A DNA stretch of 8,800 nt from Thermoflexales bacterium (lineage in GTDB: Bacteria; Chloroflexota; Anaerolineae; Fen-1058), in the NCBI GenBank assembly GCA_030834835.1, contig JAUQXD010001345.1:1-8800 (forward strand). Direction: 5' to 3'. The notes under the pieces were generated by a model, which was not told where the DNA came from, did not search any database, and worked only from the letters and a program-made list of their open reading frames with translations. Position numbers and translations under genes: made by a program. This document shows positions 5,349 to 8,800 of the stretch, piece after piece; position 1 is the first letter of the stretch, and each line of letters starts with the position of its first letter.

Positions 5349-6191
5349 ATGAAATCGCGTCCGCAAGCACGGCCAGCACGCCGTTATCGTCGCTATAACA
5401 CGTCCGCCACCTTGGCGGGCCGCATTGACACACGACCGCGATCGATGCCGCGTTCGTCATCGCACTTCGAGCCGCAGATCAGTTTCGACTGGCTGGCGGA
5501 TCTGTCGAAACCGCGCGCGGTAACGGCGATGCTGTTGGTCGTATTGGCCGCGGTCGTCGTGTGGATCGGGCTGGATGGCAGCTTCTATGTCTCGCGGCTC
5601 AGCGTGACGGGTGTGACACGCACTCCGCCACTGGAAGTGGCCAATATGAGCGGGTTGGTGGGCACGCATATTTTCTGGGTCAACACTGCGGATGCTGAAG
5701 CGTTGTTACTGCGATCGAGTCCGGCGTTGAAGAGCGCGCAGATCACGTGCCAGTTGCCCGCGAAGTGCGCCATCAAAGTGATCGAGCGGACACCCGTTGT
5801 CGCGTGGCGCTACGGTGAAGCCGTGACGTGGGTCGATGCCGACGGCGAAACGTTTAGTCCGCAGCCAACGACGGCTGATCTCAAGCTGGTCACGATCGAA
5901 GCCGTGCAAGGCCCGGCGTTGATCGCGGGCCGCCCGGCTGATCCTGAAGTGATCGCCGCAGCGCTGTCGGTGGCTAAAGCCATGCCGGGTGTGCGCAGCT
6001 ATCGATACAGCGGTGCGCATGGGCTGGAATTCAATGACGAGCGCGGTTTCCCGGTCTATCTGGGTCTGGCTGATGACATGAGCGATCGCGTGATGATCTG
6101 GAAAGCGCTGCGCGACAGCCTGGCTGCACGTGACGTGCTGCCGACGTTCGTCGATATTCGCTATCCGCTGGCGCCCTTCTATGGCGAATGA
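5349..6191 (+). CDS. ftsQ: Cell division protein FtsQ/DivIB
   Basis: FtsQ is a single-pass protein that links early divisome proteins to FtsB/FtsL and the septal synthase. It has 280 residues: a basic cytoplasmic tail (1-55, very Arg-rich), one membrane helix (57-74, VTAMLLVVLAAVVVWIGL), an extracytoplasmic POTRA domain (79-148, starting FYVSRLSVTGVTRTPPLEV) and a beta domain ending near DIRYPLAPFYGE. The segment CAIKVIERTPVVAWRYGE followed by WVDADGETF is typical of the family. The ATG at 5349 is 4 bp after the ddl stop. GGTGAT at 5340-5345, overlapping that stop, can pair with the 16S 3' end. Unusually, ITCQLPAKC (132-140) has two cysteines, C134 and C140, outside the membrane, possibly a disulfide. 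Sequence conservation is low, as usual for FtsQ; architecture and context make the call. Confidence 0.92.
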   Translation: MKSRPQARPARRYRRYNTSATLAGRIDTRPRSMPRSSSHFEPQISFDWLADLSKPRAVTAMLLVVLAAVVVWIGLDGSFYVSRLSVTGVTRTPPLEVANMSGLVGTHIFWVNTADAEALLLRSSPALKSAQITCQLPAKCAIKVIERTPVVAWRYGEAVTWVDADGETFSPQPTTADLKLVTIEAVQGPALIAGRPADPEVIAAALSVAKAMPGVRSYRYSGAHGLEFNDERGFPVYLGLADDMSDRVMIWKALRDSLAARDVLPTFVDIRYPLAPFYGE

Positions 6192-6246
6192 AATGCAGTG
6201 GCGAGGCGTTGACAAACTTGTACGCACTTCAAACGAAAATTGACCC

Positions 6247-6275
6247 TGCACAAGGGGCGCGGCATCGGGTATAAT
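6247..6275 (+). promoter_or_regulatory. Probable sigma-70-type promoter for ftsA-ftsZ
   Basis: A perfect -10 TATAAT (6270-6275) lies 17 bp after TGCACA (6247-6252), which matches 4 of 6 bases of the -35 consensus. Transcription would begin near 6282, about 32 nt before the ftsA ATG. A better -35-like TTGACC (6240-6245) is 24 bp from the -10, too far to pair with it. A perfect TTGACA at 6209-6214 has no good -10. The site lies in the largest gap without repeats, which supports a separate ftsA-ftsZ unit inside the longer operon. Confidence 0.65.
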
Positions 6276-6313
6276 GCGCCGAGTTTGTTAAATCGTCTTA
6301 AGATGAGCAGCTT

Positions 6314-7552
6314 ATGGAACGCACGATAGTCGGCATCGATGTAGGCACCACCAAAATCTGTACGCTGGTCGGCGAGGCCACGGACAACGAACTGCGCATC
6401 GTGGGCGTGGGCGTGGCGCCTGCGCGTGGCATCAAGAAGGGCGTGGTCGTGAATGTGGTGGATGCCGCGTCGGCGATCAAGACCTCGATCGAGAAGGCGG
6501 AACGATCGAGCGGTTATGAGATCGCGCGGGCGTTTGTCAGCGTGTCCGGCGCGCACATCAACGCCATCAACAGCCGGGGTGTAGTGGGTGTCTCGCGTGG
6601 CGACAAGGGCATCACCGGTGAAGACGTGGGCCGCGCCCTGGAAGCGGCGCGCGCCATCGCCATCCCGCAAGATCGCGAAGTGCTGCATGTGATTCCGCGC
6701 GGCTATACCATCGACGGCCAGGATGGCGTGAAAGAACCGATCGGGATGAGCGGCTTCCGGTTGGAAGTGGAAGCGCACATCGTGACCGGGCAGACGTCGT
6801 CGATCCACAACTTGTTGAAGTGCGTGGAGAACTGCAATGTCGGCGTGGATGGGCTGGTGCTGAACCCGATCGCGTCCGGCACGGCGGTGTTGACCGACAA
6901 CGAAAAAGAGATGGGCGTGGTGCTGGCCGACATCGGCGGCGGCACGACCGATATTGCCATTTTCATCGAAGGCAGTGTGTGGCATACGACGGTGTTGGCG
7001 GTGGGCGGCGCGCATATTACCAACGACGTGGCGGTGGGGCTGCGCGTGCCTGCCGAAGCGGCTGAGCAGTTGAAGATCGAGCACGGCCACGCGCGCTTTG
7101 AAACGATCGATCCCACTGAAGTGGTGCAGGTGAAGGCGTTTGGCGATGGCGGTGTGACGCGCGTGCAGCGCCGCGACCTGGCGGAGATTATCGAAGCGCG
7201 CGCCGAAGAGATTTTCCAGTTGATTTTGCAAGAGATTAAGCGTTCCGGCTACGATGGTCTGCTGCCGGCGGGCGTGGTGGTCACGGGCGGTACGGCACAG
7301 ATGCGCGGCCTGCGTGAGTTGGGCCGGCAGGTATTGGGTCTGCCCGTGCGAATTGGCCAGCCGCAGGGCATCAGCGGCTTGATCGATACCGTGGATTCAC
7401 CGGCCTATGCAACGCCGGTCGGCCTGCTGTTGTGGGGGCGCGATCAGGGCGACCAGCCCGCACTGGGGCCGGATAAAAATACCGATCGACCCGTGTGGGG
7501 CGAACGATTGAGCGGCTTCTTTAAGAAGCTGCTGCCCGATCGGAATAGTTAA
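6314..7552 (+). CDS. ftsA: Cell division protein FtsA (actin-like FtsZ membrane anchor)
   Basis: FtsA is an actin-family ATPase that tethers FtsZ filaments to the membrane and recruits later divisome proteins. It has 412 residues. Phosphate-1 loop GIDVGTTK (7-14); a stretch of about 85-165 forms the FtsA-specific 1C (SHS2) subdomain and includes GEDVGRALEAARAI. Phosphate-2 loop VLADIGGGTTDIAIF (203-217); GGAHITNDVAVGL (231-243); adenosine loop VVVTGGTAQMRGL (321-333); and TPVGLLLWG (367-375). After an acidic, Pro-containing linker, the C-terminus WGERLSGFFKKLLPD (395-409) is the amphipathic membrane-targeting helix. All expected parts are present. No strong Shine-Dalgarno precedes the ATG, and an out-of-frame ATG sits at 6303. 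FtsZ follows after a 113-bp gap. Confidence 0.97.
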   Translation: MERTIVGIDVGTTKICTLVGEATDNELRIVGVGVAPARGIKKGVVVNVVDAASAIKTSIEKAERSSGYEIARAFVSVSGAHINAINSRGVVGVSRGDKGITGEDVGRALEAARAIAIPQDREVLHVIPRGYTIDGQDGVKEPIGMSGFRLEVEAHIVTGQTSSIHNLLKCVENCNVGVDGLVLNPIASGTAVLTDNEKEMGVVLADIGGGTTDIAIFIEGSVWHTTVLAVGGAHITNDVAVGLRVPAEAAEQLKIEHGHARFETIDPTEVVQVKAFGDGGVTRVQRRDLAEIIEARAEEIFQLILQEIKRSGYDGLLPAGVVVTGGTAQMRGLRELGRQVLGLPVRIGQPQGISGLIDTVDSPAYATPVGLLLWGRDQGDQPALGPDKNTDRPVWGERLSGFFKKLLPDRNS

Positions 7553-7567
7553 GCGATTAAGTGAGAC

Positions 7568-7590
7568 GCGATGACTTGAGCACTCATCGC
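7568..7590 (+). other. Small hairpin in the ftsZ leader
   Basis: GCGATGA (7568-7574) is the exact reverse complement of TCATCGC (7584-7590), with a 9-nt loop. It is not followed by a T-run, so it is not an intrinsic terminator. A GC-rich second stem, GGCGC/GCGCC (7593-7597 with 7605-7609), follows it. It lies in the 113-bp gap between ftsA and ftsZ, where I see no convincing promoter. Confidence 0.45.
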
Positions 7591-7653
7591 ATGGCGCAGC
7601 GCCGGCGCCCGAGAAGCGTGCTCGATTGAATGCAGCAAGGGAGAACTCGACCC

Positions 7654-7659
7654 AGGAGG
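7654..7659 (+). promoter_or_regulatory. Consensus ribosome binding site of ftsZ
   Basis: AGGAGG lies 6 nt before the ATG at 7666. It selects that start over an in-frame ATG at 7630, which has no ribosome site and would add twelve very basic residues that are not FtsZ-like. A full consensus site fits the high FtsZ level cells need relative to FtsA. Confidence 0.88.
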
Positions 7660-7665
7660 ACAGCA

Positions 7666-8800
7666 ATGCAACCGTATTACGATGAGATGGCCGGCCCGGA
7701 AGGGCAATTTGCCCAGATCAAAGTCGTGGGCGTGGGCGGGGGCGGCACCAACGCCGTCAACCGCATGATTGCCGAAGGCTTGCAGGGTGTTGAATTTGTG
7801 GCGATCAACACCGATGCGCAAGCATTGATGTTGTCCAATGCCCCCAAGCGTGTGCGGATTGGCGATAAGCTCACGCGCGGTCTGGGCGCGGGCGGCAATC
7901 CCGAAGTGGGCATGAAGGCCGCCGAAGAATCGGCCGACGATCTGTACGCCAGCCTGAAGGGCGCGGACATGGTCTTCGTGACGTGCGGCATGGGCGGCGG
8001 CACCGGCACCGGCGCAGCGCCCGTGGTGGCCCGCATCGCGCGCGACGTCGGCGCGTTGACGATCGGCGTGGTGACGCGCCCGTTCAGTTTCGAAGCGCAC
8101 AAGCGCTCGGCCGCCGCCGAAGTGGGCATCAACTCGTTGAAGGAACACGTCGATACGTTGATCGTGATCCCCAACGATCGGCTGCTGGAGATCGTCGACA
8201 AGAAGGCCACGCTGCAACAGTCGTTCCGCGTGGCGGATGATGTGCTGCGCCAGGGCATCCAGGGTATCAGCGAATTGATCACCGTGCCCGGTTTGATCAA
8301 CCTGGACTTCGCCGACGTGAAGACGATCATGTCGGAGGGCGGCGCGGCCCTGATGGCGGTGGGCACGGCCAGCGGTGACGACCGAGCGGTGGCGGCGGCG
8401 CAGCAAGCCATTACCAGCAAGCTGCTCGACGTGACTATCGACGGCGCGCGCGGCATTCTGTTCAACGTGACCGGCGGCCCGAACATGACGCTGTACGAAG
8501 TCAATCAGGCGGCGGCGTTGATCCGTGAGACGGCGCATCCCGATGTCAACCTGATCTTTGGCGCGGTCATCGACGAGAAGATGGGCGACGGCATTCGCAT
8601 CACGGTGATTGCCACGGGCTTCGATCACGCCGGCACGACGCCCGTGCGCCGCCGCGTGCAAGCGCCCGCGCAGCAGCCGGTTGCGGTAGGCGCCGGCCGA
8701 TCGACTGCGGCGGCCCCGGCGAACGCCGAGCCTGCTCAGCCTGCTGGTCAGGGCGGCCTGTTCGACTTCCCGGTGCGCCAGTTCGATCAAGATAATCTGG
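7666..8800 (+). CDS. ftsZ: Cell division protein FtsZ, 3' end outside the window
   Basis: FtsZ is the tubulin-like GTPase that polymerises into the division ring. The visible 378 codons cover nearly the whole protein. They comprise the N-terminal nucleotide loop ([17 protein letters not shown], 19-35), [11 protein letters not shown] (44-54), the GTP signature [14 protein letters not shown] (106-119), [11 protein letters not shown] (137-147), IVIPNDRLL (166-174) and the synergy loop [11 protein letters not shown] (212-222), whose acidic residues D214 and D217 complete the active site. [15 protein letters not shown] follows, and [23 protein letters not shown] (297-319) closes the C-terminal domain. 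A disordered linker rich in Ala, Pro and Gln follows. The window stops after RQFDQDNL, where the conserved FtsA-binding tail (DIPAFLRR-type) would be expected next. Cys107 sits where Ala is usual in the GTP motif. Start chosen from the AGGAGG site. Confidence 0.98.
   Translation, partial: MQPYYDEMAGPEGQFAQIKVVGVGGGGTNAVNRMIAEGLQGVEFVAINTDAQALMLSNAPKRVRIGDKLTRGLGAGGNPEVGMKAAEESADDLYASLKGADMVFVTCGMGGGTGTGAAPVVARIARDVGALTIGVVTRPFSFEAHKRSAAAEVGINSLKEHVDTLIVIPNDRLLEIVDKKATLQQSFRVADDVLRQGIQGISELITVPGLINLDFADVKTIMSEGGAALMAVGTASGDDRAVAAAQQAITSKLLDVTIDGARGILFNVTGGPNMTLYEVNQAAALIRETAHPDVNLIFGAVIDEKMGDGIRITVIATGFDHAGTTPVRRRVQAPAQQPVAVGAGRSTAAAPANAEPAQPAGQGGLFDFPVRQFDQDNL

Noticed and set aside
6209..6214. 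Perfect TTGACA as the ftsA -35
   Set aside because: No acceptable -10 lies 16-18 bp downstream (best is about 3 of 6).
6179..7231. 350-codon minus-strand frame opposite ftsA
   Set aside because: Shadow of ftsA; low-complexity His/Arg/Asp composition and no start context.
7630..7665. Alternative ftsZ start at ATG 7630
   Set aside because: No ribosome site; adds twelve basic residues unlike FtsZ, while AGGAGG points to 7666.
7549..8790. Long open frame on the minus strand opposite ftsZ (413 codons)
   Set aside because: It mirrors ftsZ codon structure in a GC-rich gene; the translation is Arg/His-rich with no family resemblance and no ribosome site.

Overview
This window is a stretch of the division and cell wall (dcw) cluster of a GC-rich bacterium, with every gene on the + strand. 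The order is murG (3' end), two polytopic membrane proteins resembling CvpA, murC, a 62-residue protein of unknown function, murB, ddl, ftsQ, ftsA and ftsZ (cut at the right edge). My best guess is a member of the Chloroflexota (Anaerolineae-like). The grounds are the gene order, the protein flavours, the two CvpA-like genes between murG and murC, and spacers full of degenerate 7-8 bp words. No strict taxonomic marker is present, so this is inference.

Region by region: positions 1-2783 are tightly packed and translationally coupled (murG/membrane gene GTGA overlap, membrane gene/murC ATGA overlap). Positions 2784-4250 are different: murC, the small gene, murB and ddl are separated, and murB is invaded, by nine short arrays of degenerate 7- or 8-bp tandem words. 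The arrays start at or inside stop codons, supply the probable start codons of murB and ddl, and add a 28-codon in-frame insert to MurB. Two pairs of arrays are mutually complementary and could form long hairpins around the murB start and in the murB-ddl gap. Positions 4250-6191 hold ddl and ftsQ, only 4 bp apart. A 122-bp gap (6192-6313) carries a TATAAT-type promoter that would drive ftsA and ftsZ separately. A 112-bp ftsZ leader (7553-7665) has a small hairpin and a strong AGGAGG ribosome binding site.

Functionally, MurG makes lipid II. MurC and MurB act at the start of the UDP-MurNAc-peptide branch, and Ddl supplies D-Ala-D-Ala for it. FtsQ, FtsA and FtsZ build the septal machine that uses the product. 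All the enzymes keep the catalytic motifs I could check. No gene in the window is clearly foreign and I see no new defence, mobile or RNA system. The unexplained part is the array family at 2782-4249, together with the abundance of the palindrome CGATCG everywhere except that region (30 copies counted by eye; none between about 2670 and 4740).
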